From NCBI RefSeq assembly GCF_001578945.1, contig NZ_KQ969554.1, forward strand, positions 9,954-49,041: DNA of 39,088 bases, in the 5' to 3' direction. The stretch's first letter is position 1, and each line of letters starts with the position of its first letter. This document shows, piece by piece, positions 16,156-25,590 of this stretch. This DNA is from Streptococcus oralis. Lineage in GTDB: Bacteria > Bacillota > Bacilli > Lactobacillales > Streptococcaceae. A program made the position numbers and the translations under genes. The notes under the pieces were generated by a model, which saw only the letters and a program-made list of their open reading frames with translations, ran no database searches and was not told the origin of the DNA.

Positions 16156-16887
16156 ATGCAACTTACAAACAAAAATGTCTTTGTAACAGGTTCAAGTCGT
16201 GGTATCGGACTTGCCATTGCTCACAAATTTGCCCAACTAGGCGCTAATGTAGTTTTGAATAGTCGCGGAGCAATCTCAGAAGAATTGCTGGCTGAGTTTT
16301 CAAACTACGGCGTCAAAGTAGTACCGATTTCAGGTGATGTTTCAGACTTTGCAGATGCCAAGCGTATGGTAGATCAAGCGATTGCGGAACTCGGTTCTGT
16401 TGATGTCTTGGTCAACAATGCTGGGATCACTCAAGATACGCTTATGCTCAAGATGACTGAAGAAGACTTTGAAAAAGTGATTAAGATCAACTTGACAGGT
16501 GCCTTCAACATGACGCAAGCAGTCTTGAAACAGATGATTAAGGCACGTGAAGGTGCGATCATCAACATGTCTAGTGTGGTCGGTTTGATGGGAAATATCG
16601 GACAAGCCAACTATGCAGCTTCTAAAGCAGGTTTGATTGGTTTTACCAAGTCAGTTGCACGTGAAGTTGCCAATCGTAATGTTCGCGTAAATGCTCTTGC
16701 ACCAGGAATGATCGAGTCAGATATGACTGCTGTTTTATCTGATAAGGTCAAGGAAGCGACATTGGCCCAAATCCCAATGAAACAGTTTGGTCAAGCAGAA
16801 CATATCGCAGATGCTACAGTGTTCCTGGCTGGACAGGATTATTTGACTGGACAAGTTCTCGCTGTTGATGGCGGACTTAGCATGTAA
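16156..16887 (+). CDS. fabG: 3-oxoacyl-ACP reductase
   Basis: FabG reduces 3-oxoacyl-ACP with NADPH in each elongation round. The 243-residue short-chain dehydrogenase has the cofactor motif TGSSRGIG (11-18), NNAG (87-90) and the catalytic S140, Y153 and K157 (YAASK). The C-terminus ends in VDGGLSM, as usual. It follows fabD by 45 bases with an AGGAG ribosome site. Confidence 0.96.
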   Translation: MQLTNKNVFVTGSSRGIGLAIAHKFAQLGANVVLNSRGAISEELLAEFSNYGVKVVPISGDVSDFADAKRMVDQAIAELGSVDVLVNNAGITQDTLMLKMTEEDFEKVIKINLTGAFNMTQAVLKQMIKAREGAIINMSSVVGLMGNIGQANYAASKAGLIGFTKSVAREVANRNVRVNALAPGMIESDMTAVLSDKVKEATLAQIPMKQFGQAEHIADATVFLAGQDYLTGQVLAVDGGLSM

Positions 16888-16915
16888 AAAATAAGGAAAG
16901 ATATAGGTAAGACAG

Positions 16916-18151
16916 ATGAAACTAAATCGAGTTGTAGTAACAGGTTACGGATTGACCTCTCCTATCGGAAATACTCCAGAAGAATTTTGGAACAGTTTGC
17001 AAACTGGGAAGATTGGAATTGGAGAAATCACTAAGTTTGACCACAGCGAATTTGCTGTGCACAATGCGGCAGAAGTCCAAGACTTTCCTTTTGATAAATA
17101 CTTTATCAAGAAAGATACCAATCGTTTTGACAACTATTCTTTGTATGCCTTGTATGCAGCTCAAGAAGCGGTAACAAATGCTAATCTTGATGTAGAAGCA
17201 ATCGATAAAGATCGCTTTGGTGTCATCGTGGCTTCTGGTATCGGGGGTATCAAGGAAATCGAAGATCAAGTTATCCGTTTGCATGAGAAAGGTCCAAAAC
17301 GTGTTAAGCCAATGACTCTTCCAAAAGCCTTGCCAAATATGGCTTCAGGGAATGTTGCTATGCGCTTCGGAGCAAACGGTATCTGTAAATCAATCAATAC
17401 AGCCTGTGCCTCATCAAACGATGCCATTGGGGATGCCTTCCGCTCTATCAAGTTTGGCTTCCAAGATGTCATGCTAGTTGGTGGATCAGAAGCTTCTATC
17501 ACTCCTTTTGCTATCGCTGGTTTCCAAGCATTGACTGCCCTATCAACTACAGAAGATCCTACCCGTGCTTCTATTCCATTTGACAAAGACCGTAATGGTT
17601 TTGTGATGGGGGAAGGCTCTGGGATGTTGGTTCTTGAAAGCCTTGAACACGCTGAAAAACGTGGTGCAACTATCTTAGCTGAAGTAGTTGGTTATGGAAA
17701 TACCTGTGATGCTTATCATATGACTTCACCTCATCCAGAAGGTCAAGGTGCGATTAAGGCGATTAAACTGGCTTTGGAAGAAGCAGAAATTTCTCCAGAG
17801 CAAGTGGCTTATGTCAATGCTCACGGAACTTCAACTCCTGCTAATGAAAAAGGAGAAAGTGGTGCGATCGTAGCTGTCCTTGGTAAAGAAGTACCTGTAT
17901 CTTCAACCAAGTCCTTTACAGGACACTTGCTTGGTGCTGCAGGGGCAGTAGAAGCCATCGCTACCATCGAAGCCATGCGTCATAACTTTGTACCAATGAC
18001 AGCTGGAACAAGTGAGTTATCAGACTATATCGAAGCGAACATCGTTTACGGACAAGGCTTGGAGCAAGAAATCCCTTATGCTATTTCAAATACTTTTGGT
18101 TTTGGCGGACACAATGCGGTTCTTGCTTTCAAACGTTGGGAGAATAAATAA
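16916..18151 (+). CDS. fabF: 3-oxoacyl-ACP synthase II
   Basis: FabF is the elongating condensing enzyme and, lacking a separate FabB, probably serves both saturated and unsaturated chains. The 411-residue thiolase-fold protein has the Cys-His-His triad: C164 in NTACASS, H303 in NAHGTSTP and H337 in FTGHLLGAAG. The late FGFGGHNA loop is typical. It lies 28 bases after fabG and 2 bases before accB, so it is within the operon. Confidence 0.96.
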   Translation: MKLNRVVVTGYGLTSPIGNTPEEFWNSLQTGKIGIGEITKFDHSEFAVHNAAEVQDFPFDKYFIKKDTNRFDNYSLYALYAAQEAVTNANLDVEAIDKDRFGVIVASGIGGIKEIEDQVIRLHEKGPKRVKPMTLPKALPNMASGNVAMRFGANGICKSINTACASSNDAIGDAFRSIKFGFQDVMLVGGSEASITPFAIAGFQALTALSTTEDPTRASIPFDKDRNGFVMGEGSGMLVLESLEHAEKRGATILAEVVGYGNTCDAYHMTSPHPEGQGAIKAIKLALEEAEISPEQVAYVNAHGTSTPANEKGESGAIVAVLGKEVPVSSTKSFTGHLLGAAGAVEAIATIEAMRHNFVPMTAGTSELSDYIEANIVYGQGLEQEIPYAISNTFGFGGHNAVLAFKRWENK

Positions 18152-18153
18152 TT

Positions 18154-18642
18154 ATGAATTTAAATGAGATCAAGGACTTGATGGCTCAATTTGACCAATC
18201 AAGTTTGAGAGAATTTTCTTATAAAAACGGAACGGACGAATTGCAGTTTAGTAAGAATGAAGCAAGAATGGCTTCCGAAGCACCAGCTCAAGTTGCTTCA
18301 GTGCCAACTCCAGTAGCTGCAAATCCAGTAGTTTCTGCCCCCTCAACTTCAGTAGAGAGATCTGTGGAAGAAGCACCAGCACCAGCTGAAACGACTGTTA
18401 CTCCAGAGGGTGATGTTGTTGAAAGCCCACTTGTAGGGGTGGCTTACTTGGCCGCTGGACCAGATAAACCTGCCTTTGTCACAGTCGGAGACAGTGTTAA
18501 AAAAGGTCAGACTTTGGTGATCATCGAAGCCATGAAAGTCATGAATGAGATTCCTGCACCTAAGGATGGTGTGGTGACAGAAATTCTCGTTTCAAATGAA
18601 GAAATGGTTGAGTTTGGTAAAGGATTGGTACGTATCAAATGA
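18154..18642 (+). CDS. accB: Biotin carboxyl carrier protein of acetyl-CoA carboxylase
   Basis: AccB carries the biotin that AccC carboxylates and AccDA uses to make malonyl-CoA. The 162-residue protein has a short N-terminal domain, a flexible Ala/Pro/Val-rich linker (about residues 45-85) and the C-terminal biotinyl domain with the target lysine K128 in EAMKVMNE. It overlaps the fabZ start by 4 bases (ATGA). Its ribosome site lies within the last codons of fabF. Confidence 0.96.
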   Translation: MNLNEIKDLMAQFDQSSLREFSYKNGTDELQFSKNEARMASEAPAQVASVPTPVAANPVVSAPSTSVERSVEEAPAPAETTVTPEGDVVESPLVGVAYLAAGPDKPAFVTVGDSVKKGQTLVIIEAMKVMNEIPAPKDGVVTEILVSNEEMVEFGKGLVRIK

Positions 18643-19061
18643 TCAATATTCAAGAAATCAAAGAAGCTCTACCCCATCGCTACCCCATGCTCCTAGTGGA
18701 TCGTGTCTTGGAAGTGAGCGAGGATACCATTGTTGCCATTAAAAATGTCACCATCAATGAACCTTTCTTCAATGGTCATTTTCCTCAATACCCAGTCATG
18801 CCAGGTGTTCTTATCATGGAAGCCTTGGCCCAGACCGCTGGTGTCTTGGAATTGTCCAAACCCGAAAATAAAGGAAAACTGGTCTTCTACGCTGGAATGG
18901 ACAAGGTTAAGTTCAAGAAGCAAGTTGTACCAGGTGATCAATTAGTCATGACGGCTACTTTTGTTAAACGTCGTGGTACGATTGCTGTGGTTGAAGCAAA
19001 GGCTGAAGTAGATGGTAAGCTTGCAGCGAGTGGTACTCTTACCTTTGCAATTGGAAACTAA
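18639..19061 (+). CDS. fabZ: 3-hydroxyacyl-ACP dehydratase
   Basis: FabZ removes water from 3-hydroxyacyl-ACP to give trans-2-enoyl-ACP. It is the only dehydratase in the cluster, and FabM then draws off the C10 enoyl product for unsaturated chains. The 140-residue hot-dog-fold protein has the [10 protein letters not shown] segment and the active-site H47 ([12 protein letters not shown]) and E61 (MEALAQTAG). It starts inside the accB stop region (4-base overlap). Confidence 0.96.
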   Translation: MINIQEIKEALPHRYPMLLVDRVLEVSEDTIVAIKNVTINEPFFNGHFPQYPVMPGVLIMEALAQTAGVLELSKPENKGKLVFYAGMDKVKFKKQVVPGDQLVMTATFVKRRGTIAVVEAKAEVDGKLAASGTLTFAIGN

Positions 19062-19072
19062 GGAGGTTCTCC

Positions 19073-20440
19073 ATGTTTCGTAAAATTTTGATTGCCAATC
19101 GTGGTGAGATTGCGGTTCGGATTATCCGAGCTGCGCGTGAATTGGGCATTGCAACCGTAGCAGTCTATTCAACTGCTGATAAGGAAGCTCTTCACACGCT
19201 CCTAGCGGATGAAGCTATCTGTATCGGACCTGGTAAGGCAACAGAGTCTTATCTCAATATCAATGCAATTTTATCTGCTGCAGTCTTGACTGAAGCAGAA
19301 GCTATCCACCCAGGTTTTGGTTTTCTTAGCGAAAACTCCAAGTTTGCCACGATGTGTGACGAAGTGGGAATCAAGTTCATCGGCCCTTCTGGGGCTGTAA
19401 TGGATACCATGGGAGATAAGATCAATGCGCGTGAGCAAATGATCAAGGCTGGGGTTCCAGTTATCCCAGGATCTGATGGTGAAGTTCACACAGCTGAAGA
19501 AGCTCTTGCAGTTGCAGAAAAAATTGGCTATCCAGTCATGCTTAAGGCATCGGCAGGTGGTGGTGGAAAAGGGATTCGTAAGGTTGAAAAGGCAGAAGAC
19601 TTGGTCGCAGCCTTTGAAACAGCATCCAGTGAAGCCAAGGCCAATTTTGGAAATGGCGCAATGTATCTTGAGCGTGTGATTTATCCAGCTCGCCATATCG
19701 AAGTTCAGATCCTTGCGGACCAAGAGGGGCATGTTGTCCATCTTGGTGAACGGGATTGTTCGCTCCAACGGAATAACCAAAAGGTCTTAGAAGAAAGCCC
19801 ATCCATTGCGATTGGCAAAACACTTCGTCATGAAATTGGTGCTGCAGCCGTTCGTGCAGCAGAGTCTGTTGGCTATGAAAATGCAGGGACTATTGAATTT
19901 CTTCTTGATGAAGCGAGTGGCAATTTCTACTTCATGGAAATGAATACTCGTGTGCAAGTGGAACACCCAGTAACAGAGTTTGTTTCAGGTGTTGATATCG
20001 TGAAGGAACAGATTCGCATTGCTGCCGGGCAACCTTTACCTTTCAAACAAGAAGATATCATCCTACGAGGTCATGCTATCGAGTGCCGGATCAATGCAGA
20101 AAATCCAGCATTTAACTTTGCTCCAAGCCCAGGGAAAATTACCAATCTCTATCTACCAAGTGGTGGAGTTGGCTTGCGCGTGGACTCAGCAGTTTATCCA
20201 GGTTATACCATTCCCCCTTACTATGATAGTATGATTGCCAAAATCATTGTTCATGGGGAGAATCGTTTTGATGCTCTTATGAAGATGCAACGGGCACTTT
20301 ATGAACTTGATATAGAAGGTGTGCAAACCAATGCAGACTTCCAGTTGGATCTGATTTCAGACCGCCGAGTTATCGCTGGTGATTACGATACTTCCTTCTT
20401 GATGGAAACTTTCTTGCCAAAATACCAAGAAAAAGAATAG
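19073..20440 (+). CDS. accC: Biotin carboxylase subunit of acetyl-CoA carboxylase
   Basis: AccC uses ATP and bicarbonate to carboxylate biotin on AccB. The 455-residue ATP-grasp enzyme opens with the conserved KILIANRGEIAVRIIRAARELGI, has the glycine-rich ATP loop KASAGGGGKGIRKV (about 159-172) and the active-site region FYFMEMNTRVQVEHPVTE (about 283-300). The start follows AAGGAGG at a good distance, 11 bases after fabZ. Confidence 0.97.
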   Translation: MFRKILIANRGEIAVRIIRAARELGIATVAVYSTADKEALHTLLADEAICIGPGKATESYLNINAILSAAVLTEAEAIHPGFGFLSENSKFATMCDEVGIKFIGPSGAVMDTMGDKINAREQMIKAGVPVIPGSDGEVHTAEEALAVAEKIGYPVMLKASAGGGGKGIRKVEKAEDLVAAFETASSEAKANFGNGAMYLERVIYPARHIEVQILADQEGHVVHLGERDCSLQRNNQKVLEESPSIAIGKTLRHEIGAAAVRAAESVGYENAGTIEFLLDEASGNFYFMEMNTRVQVEHPVTEFVSGVDIVKEQIRIAAGQPLPFKQEDIILRGHAIECRINAENPAFNFAPSPGKITNLYLPSGGVGLRVDSAVYPGYTIPPYYDSMIAKIIVHGENRFDALMKMQRALYELDIEGVQTNADFQLDLISDRRVIAGDYDTSFLMETFLPKYQEKE

Positions 20441-20475
20441 ACTTTCAAACAGTATGAGAACTAAAAGGGGGAGTT

Positions 20476-21342
20476 ATGGCTCTATTTAGTAAAAAGGATA
20501 AGTATATTCGGATCAATCCTAACCGTTCCGTAAGGCAGAAACCACAAGCCAAGCCTGAGGTTCCGGATGAACTCTTCTCCCAGTGTCCTGGTTGTAAACA
20601 CACCATTTACCAAAAAGATCTTGGGAGCGAACGAATTTGTCCCCATTGTAGCTATACTTTCCGTATTTCAGCTCAGGAACGCTTGGAGTTGACGATTGAT
20701 TCTGACAGCTTTGTGGAGATGTTTACAGGAATTGAAACTCAAGATCCATTAAACTTTCCTGGATATCAGAAAAAACTTGCTACTATGCGTGAAAAGACAG
20801 GTTTGGATGAAGCGGTGCTGACTGGTACAGCTAGCATCAAGGGACAAAAAGTTGCCCTTGGAATCATGGATTCAAACTTTATCATGGCTTCTATGGGAAC
20901 CGTTGTGGGTGAAAAAATCACGCGCTTGTTTGAGTATGCGACGGTAGAAAACTTACCAGTCGTTCTCTTCACAGCTTCTGGTGGAGCCCGTATGCAAGAA
21001 GGAATCATGAGCTTGATGCAGATGGCTAAGATTTCTGCGGCAGTTCAACGTCATTCCAAGGCAGGACTTTTTTACCTAACTATTTTAACCGATCCGACAA
21101 CAGGTGGAGTGACCGCTTCTTTTGCTATGGAAGGTGATATTATCCTAGCGGAGCCACAGAGTTTGGTTGGTTTTGCTGGGCGTCGTGTTATCGAAAATAC
21201 AGTTCGTGAGAACTTGCCGGATGACTTCCAAAAGGCAGAATTTCTGCTTGAACATGGATTTGTTGATGCAATTGTCAAACGGAGAGAATTGCCTGAAACA
21301 ATTGCTAAATTAGTAAGATTGCATGGAGGAAGTCGCGGATGA
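20476..21342 (+). CDS. accD: Acetyl-CoA carboxylase carboxyltransferase beta subunit
   Basis: AccD, with AccA, moves the carboxyl group from biotin to acetyl-CoA. The 288-residue crotonase-fold protein has an N-terminal four-cysteine zinc ribbon (C37, C40, C55, C58; CPGC and CPHC) and oxyanion regions such as [12 protein letters not shown]. It overlaps accA by 4 bases, which fits the equal amounts needed for the alpha2-beta2 complex. Confidence 0.97.
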   Translation: MALFSKKDKYIRINPNRSVRQKPQAKPEVPDELFSQCPGCKHTIYQKDLGSERICPHCSYTFRISAQERLELTIDSDSFVEMFTGIETQDPLNFPGYQKKLATMREKTGLDEAVLTGTASIKGQKVALGIMDSNFIMASMGTVVGEKITRLFEYATVENLPVVLFTASGGARMQEGIMSLMQMAKISAAVQRHSKAGLFYLTILTDPTTGGVTASFAMEGDIILAEPQSLVGFAGRRVIENTVRENLPDDFQKAEFLLEHGFVDAIVKRRELPETIAKLVRLHGGSRG

Positions 21343-22106
21343 ATATTGCAAAAATAGTCAGAGAGGCACGCGAGCAGAGTCGCTTGACTGCACTTGATTT
21401 TGCCAATGGAATCTTCGATGAATTTATCGAATTGCATGGAGATCGCTCTTTCCGCGATGATGGTGCGGTTATTGGTGGAATTGGCTGGTTAGGTGAACAG
21501 GCAGTAACTGTCGTTGGTATCCAAAAGGGGAAGAGTCTTCATGACAACCTCAAGCGGAATTTCGGCCAACCTCATCCAGAAGGCTATCGTAAGGCCTTGC
21601 GCCTGATGAAACAGGCAGAAAAGTTTGGCCGTCCAGTTGTGACCTTTATCAATACGGCGGGTGCTTACCCTGGTGTGGGAGCCGAGGAACGTGGACAAGG
21701 TGAAGCAATTGCCCGAAACCTGATGGAAATGAGTGACCTCAAGGTTCCAATCATCGCGATTATTATCGGTGAAGGTGGATCTGGTGGGGCTCTAGCTCTA
21801 GCCGTAGCTAACCGTGTCTGGATGTTAGAAAACTCAATCTACGCAGTACTTAGCCCTGAAGGATTTGCCTCTATCCTTTGGAAGGATGGAAGTCGTGCTA
21901 TGGAAGCAGCGGAATTGATGAAAATCACTTCACATGAACTTCTAGAAATGGGAATTGTAGACAAGGTAATCTCAGAGGCAGGGCTGTCAAGTAAAGAACT
22001 ACTAGGTTGCGTTAAAAATGAATTGCGTTCAGAACTAGATAGGTTGAAAGAACTACCACTCGACCAACTTATCGAAGAACGTTACCAACGCTTTAGAAAA
22101 TACTAA
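21339..22106 (+). CDS. accA: Acetyl-CoA carboxylase carboxyltransferase alpha subunit
   Basis: AccA is the alpha partner of AccD in the carboxyltransferase. The 255-residue protein has the crotonase-type segments [26 protein letters not shown] and [35 protein letters not shown]. It is shorter than the proteobacterial form at the N-terminus, as is normal in streptococci. It is the last gene of the operon and is followed 11 bases later by a terminator hairpin. Confidence 0.97.
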   Translation: MNIAKIVREAREQSRLTALDFANGIFDEFIELHGDRSFRDDGAVIGGIGWLGEQAVTVVGIQKGKSLHDNLKRNFGQPHPEGYRKALRLMKQAEKFGRPVVTFINTAGAYPGVGAEERGQGEAIARNLMEMSDLKVPIIAIIIGEGGSGGALALAVANRVWMLENSIYAVLSPEGFASILWKDGSRAMEAAELMKITSHELLEMGIVDKVISEAGLSSKELLGCVKNELRSELDRLKELPLDQLIEERYQRFRKY

Positions 22107-22117
22107 GAAAATTTAAA

Positions 22118-22145
22118 AGCTAGAACAATTTGTTCTAGCTATTTT
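22118..22145 (+). terminator. Terminator of the fatty-acid synthesis operon
   Basis: AGCTAGAACA (22118-22127) pairs perfectly with TGTTCTAGCT (22131-22140) around a 3-base loop, followed by ATTTT. Confidence 0.85.
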
Positions 22146-22252
22146 GATAATAGAGCATGGATAAACATCAAAACTCTAGATAAATAAGAAAAACAATCAA
22201 TAGTCTATCCTCTATATAGCCCTAATAGAGAGTTTCAATTAGGAGAGAAAGA

Positions 22253-22940
22253 ATGAAAAAGACAATACATTTAGGAATCTGTATGATTTTAATGTTTCTG
22301 TACATTTATTTAACGCCATTAGGAGCTATAAGTCTGGCTAGGACCTTCGGTTTAGGAATGGACAGCTATATAATCTTTCTAGTTGGAGAAGTATTGCTTA
22401 TTTTCTTTTTATTCGTTTTGTGGTTGAAAAAGAAGAAGATGCTCTTTATCTTCGAGAAAAAGGGTTGGCGCTGGTCTTATCTCGCTTTCTTATCTATTCT
22501 TTTTTAAATGGATTTAGAATGCAGAATATCCGATTGATTGACTTTTCCAAGACCTTCTTTCGGAACTTTACTTAAACGGAAGAGAAACGACTCTATCAAG
22601 TCTTATATTCTTTATCTTTAACATTTCGATTGTACCTGTTGTTGAGGAGACAATCTATAGAGGATATTTTATGAATACCTCCTTTCCCCAGTCCAAGTAC
22701 TATCTGGATGTTATCCTATCTGCTCTTATCTTTGGACTTAGTCATTTGATACTAACTCATCGAGATCCTATCAGTTTGATTATTTATAGTTTAGGCGGTC
22801 TCTTCTATGCCCTTGTCTACCGTTGGACAAAGAACTTAAAAATTACCATCCTGTGCCATAGTTTTTTCAACTTTCTCATTTATGCTAAGCCTATCTGGAT
22901 TTTTGTTTATAATTACGTTTATTACAACTTTTTCAGATAG
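22253..22940 (+). pseudogene. CPBP-family intramembrane metalloprotease, broken by two frameshifts
   Basis: The gene would encode a membrane protein of about 228 residues of the CPBP (CAAX protease/bacteriocin-immunity-like) family. The first frame (22253-22507) holds two to three membrane segments. A middle frame reads LNGFRMQNIRLIDFSKTFF (about 22505-22562). The last frame, from about 22566, holds the catalytic motifs EETIYRG, FGLSHL and HSFFN, all intact. The breaks are both explained by loss of one base: a T run of six at 22497-22503 that needs seven, and TTCTTTCGG near 22556-22563. As it stands the product stops at residue 84. The late ATG at 22671 would begin after the EExxxR motif, so it does not rescue activity. 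Sequencing error in T runs is the alternative. Confidence 0.8.
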
Positions 22941-22952
22941 CAGTAGGCAAAG

Positions 22953-22982
22953 AAAAAGTGCTTGATGATTCAAGCACTTTTT
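22953..22982. terminator. Bidirectional terminator between the CPBP gene and nusB
   Basis: AAAAAGTGCTTGA (22953-22965) and TCAAGCACTTTTT (22970-22982) form a perfect 13-base stem around TGAT, with A and T runs that serve both converging transcripts. Confidence 0.92.
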
Positions 22983-23409
22983 ATATTTCATTTTCTTCAG
23001 TTACAAACTGGCTGAGAAGTCCGTTGACAAAACGGGCAGATTTTTTATCTGAGAAGTTCTTTGCAAGCTCAATAGCTTCATTAACAGCAACCAGCTGTGG
23101 AGTGTCAAATGAATTGATTTCAAAGACTCCCAAGCGAAGGAGGTTTCTTTCCACGAGCGTTAAACGCTCGATGGTCCAACCTGCTTTTAAATGCCGGGTG
23201 ATTTGCTTGTCTAGTTCTTCCTTTTTAGCCTGAACACCAGAAACTAGCTCTGTCAAAAAGGCTGGAAGTTGCACATCCGTATCTTCACGATCATGAGTAT
23301 AGGCGAAACGACAAGCAGTTTCGATATCTGTACCGAACTCAAGGCTCATGAGAGCTTGAAAAGCGCACTTGCGAAGCTCACGTCTAGATTCTAATAGTGG
23401 ACTAGTCAT
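22981..23409 (-). CDS. nusB: Transcription antitermination factor NusB
   Basis: NusB, with NusE/S10, binds boxA RNA and supports antitermination of rRNA operons. The 142-residue all-helical protein shows SRRELRKCAFQALMSLEFG at the N-terminus and ERNLLRLGVFEI plus VAVNEAIELAKNFSDKKSARFVNGLLSQ at the C-terminus, which are family hallmarks. The ATG at 23409 gives the normal N-terminus and lies within the end of the Gls24-like gene (8-base overlap), so translation is probably coupled. The usual efp - Asp23/Gls24 - nusB order is kept. Confidence 0.95.
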   Translation of the reverse strand: MTSPLLESRRELRKCAFQALMSLEFGTDIETACRFAYTHDREDTDVQLPAFLTELVSGVQAKKEELDKQITRHLKAGWTIERLTLVERNLLRLGVFEINSFDTPQLVAVNEAIELAKNFSDKKSARFVNGLLSQFVTEENEI

Positions 23410-23791
23410 TGAGGAAGTCCTCGTCAAATAGATCTTTCAATTCTGGTTTTGGTGTTTTATCTGGAACGATACCTGCAACGTGAATATTGATAGCAGCGAG
23501 TTCTACATCAGCCATATTGCGGACTGCATCTTTGACAGCTTTCTGGATAGCAACCGCTACCTTAGGAACTTTTACTCCGTACTCTAGGTAGAGGTAGATA
23601 TCTGCTGTGAGTTCTTCGTCCACGTTTTTTAGATAAACGCCACGGCCGAGAGAAAGTTTTGAGAGGGTATCAGATACTGATTTGTTTGAAAAAGAGTGAA
23701 CACCCTCTACCTTTGCAGTAGCGATAGCAATGATTTTTTCAAGTACACGTGGGGCGATAACGATTTCGCCAAGTTGTTCTTCAATTCCCAT
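23402..23791 (-). CDS. Asp23/Gls24 family envelope-stress protein
   Basis: This 129-residue protein belongs to the Asp23/Gls24 (DUF322) family, small proteins tied to cell-envelope stress and, in YqhY form, to control of acetyl-CoA carboxylase. The segments GEIVIAPRVLEKIIAIATAKVEGVHSFS, VAIQKAVKDAVRNMADVELAAINIHVAGI and a C-terminal acidic tail are typical. It sits between efp and nusB, as YqhY does in Firmicutes. The link between YqhY and fatty-acid synthesis is of interest given the acc genes a few kilobases away, but that is family knowledge rather than something seen here. Confidence 0.88.
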   Translation of the reverse strand: MGIEEQLGEIVIAPRVLEKIIAIATAKVEGVHSFSNKSVSDTLSKLSLGRGVYLKNVDEELTADIYLYLEYGVKVPKVAVAIQKAVKDAVRNMADVELAAINIHVAGIVPDKTPKPELKDLFDEDFLND

Positions 23792-23812
23792 AGAATGACC
23801 TCTTTCTAGAGA

Positions 23813-24373
23813 TTAGGCACGAGAAACGTAAGTTCCTTCTGCAGTGTTGATAACGAGTTTTTGTCCTGCTTCGATGAAGTCTGGAACGTTTACGACAAGT
23901 CCAGTTTCCATCGTTGCTGGTTTACCAGAACCTGTAACAGTAGCACCTTTGATAGATGGTTGAGTTTCTGCAACTGTCAATTCAACAGTAGTAGGAACGG
24001 TGACACCAATCACTTCAGTTCCGTAGAATTGAATCTTCACATCAGAGTTTTCAAGGATGTAAAGCAATTCGTTTTCAACGTTGACTACAGGAATTTCGTA
24101 TTGGTCGTAAGTTTCTGTATTCATGAAGTAGGCTGTGTCATCCATTTTGTACAAGTATTGAGCTGGGACAGTCTCGATGATAGCTTGTTCAAATTTTTCC
24201 TCTGGACGGTAGCTTGTGTCAAATGTAGAACCAGTACGAACATCACGCAATTTCATACGCATGATTGTGTTTCCTTTACCTGGTTTGTGGTGGCTAGCTT
24301 CCAAAACGCGGATCAATTTTCCGTCAGCTGTTTCAAAGGTCATACCAGCCTTTAATTTACTTGCTTCAATCAT
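23813..24373 (-). CDS. efp: Translation elongation factor P
   Basis: EF-P binds between the P and E sites of the ribosome and relieves stalling at polyproline stretches. The 186-residue protein has three beta-barrel domains. The loop that reaches the peptidyl-transferase centre reads HHKPGKGN, with K33 at the tip where other bacteria carry a modified lysine or arginine. The C-terminal signature (about residues 150-175, [20 protein letters not shown]) is typical. It has its own promoter and is the first gene of the efp - Asp23 - nusB operon. Confidence 0.97.
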
Positions 24374-24407
24374 GTTTTTACCTCTTTAATAAAATAATTT
24401 ACTCTTT

Positions 24408-24436
24408 ATTGTACCATAAAAGACAACATTACTCAA
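24408..24436 (-). promoter_or_regulatory. Promoter of efp
   Basis: On the minus strand TTGAGT (24431-24436) and TACAAT (24408-24413) are spaced by 17 bases. A TTGACA lies a few bases further upstream, too far for this -10. Confidence 0.6.
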
Positions 24437-24454
24437 ATGTCAAAAGGAGCTTAA

Positions 24455-25582
24455 TTAGTTGACTGGTACGATATTTCCATCTTCGTCTTTGGTAACGAGG
24501 ACGTATTTTCCATCGACTTCGATGTAAAAATTCTTGCTGGCAGTTTGTCCAGTATTTTGAGCCGGTGCTTGATTTTGAACTTGTTGGCTTAGTTGACCAC
24601 CGAGAGTTTGGCCAAGATTCATGCCCATAAACATGTTCATCCCATTGCCATTTCCTTCGTTGGCAGCTGCAGCAATGAGCGCTTCGTTGCGAGCACGGCG
24701 TTCTTCGATTTCAATCGTGTTGTACTTCATTGCCACGAGCTCACTATCAAGCTTGCGAACGATATCAAGACTTTCTTGGTCGTAGCTGAGGTCTTCAAGC
24801 AAGATATTAGTTGCTTCAATCCCGTAGAGACCTATCCAAATCTTGTTGACCTCTTGTTTAGCGAGTTCGTTAAAGGTGTCTTGATTGGCATTGAGGCTAT
24901 AGATATCAACCTTGTTTTCGTTGGTATATTTGGCAATGGCAATCGCGATTTTCGGTGCGATATTTTGACGGAGCGTTCCTTGAGCTACATCTTGGAGAGT
25001 AAATGGCTGTCCGTCAGTAATTTGACGGCTAACAGAACTCACGTAGAAGAGGACTGGATCTGCTATTTTTACATCAAACAAGCCGTAGAAACGGATGTTG
25101 AGCAGTTGTTGGTAACGTTCGCTGAAGTATTCGACTGCATTTTGTGTGCCGAACTTATTACCTGCAATAGGTTGCATGCGGATAAAGATAATTTCCTGTT
25201 GGGTGATGACTTGTCCACCAAAAGAGAAACGGTTTTTAAAGTTTTCCCAAGTGCCTTTTAAACCACCTTTTTCAAGGAGCCAGGCGTTATCACCAGCTTG
25301 CCATTCGTGGCTACCAGCTTCGAGGACTTCACCAAGGAAGGTACCATTGTTTACCAAAACAGCGGTATAGCCTTGAGGAACGATAACCACACTGCCATCT
25401 GATAAGAGGCCTGTATTTTGATTGCTGTGACGAGAACGTCCATCTGGGTCTTTTGTGAGCAATTGCCCCTTGATGGCTAAGGCGTCGCCAGAGACATTAT
25501 CTGGAAGGACAATGGCTTCCTTGAATTTACTATCATTAAAACTATTTAAGCCTGCTGATAAGGTTGCACGTATAAATCCCAT
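24455..25582 (-). CDS. SPFH-domain (YdjI/virion-core-like) protein
   Basis: This 375-residue cytoplasmic or membrane-associated protein has an SPFH/band-7-like core. A beta-rich start (about 55-150, with VVIVPQGYTAVLVNNGTFLGEVLEAGSHEW) is followed by a helical segment ending in IEIEERRARNEALIAAA. Next come a Gly/Asn/Met/Gln-rich linker (NGNGMNMFMGMNLGQTLGGQLSQQ, then NQAPAQNTGQ) and a small C-terminal domain (KNFYIEVDGKYVLVTKDEDGNIVP). This order matches YdjI-like SPFH proteins, which form membrane-scaffold complexes in stress responses. It lies 8 bases after the TIM44-like gene and is surely co-transcribed. Its exact role is unknown. Confidence 0.8.
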   Translation of the reverse strand: MGFIRATLSAGLNSFNDSKFKEAIVLPDNVSGDALAIKGQLLTKDPDGRSRHSNQNTGLLSDGSVVIVPQGYTAVLVNNGTFLGEVLEAGSHEWQAGDNAWLLEKGGLKGTWENFKNRFSFGGQVITQQEIIFIRMQPIAGNKFGTQNAVEYFSERYQQLLNIRFYGLFDVKIADPVLFYVSSVSRQITDGQPFTLQDVAQGTLRQNIAPKIAIAIAKYTNENKVDIYSLNANQDTFNELAKQEVNKIWIGLYGIEATNILLEDLSYDQESLDIVRKLDSELVAMKYNTIEIEERRARNEALIAAAANEGNGNGMNMFMGMNLGQTLGGQLSQQVQNQAPAQNTGQTASKNFYIEVDGKYVLVTKDEDGNIVPVN

Positions 25583-25590
25583 AATTCCTC

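Noticed and set aside
19271..19780. Minus-strand open frame of 169 codons inside accC
   Set aside because: It is antisense to a complete, well-conserved accC and has no own signals.
24593..25261. Long plus-strand open frame of 222 codons
   Set aside because: It lies opposite the SPFH gene, has no ribosome site and no family features; it is a shadow of that gene.
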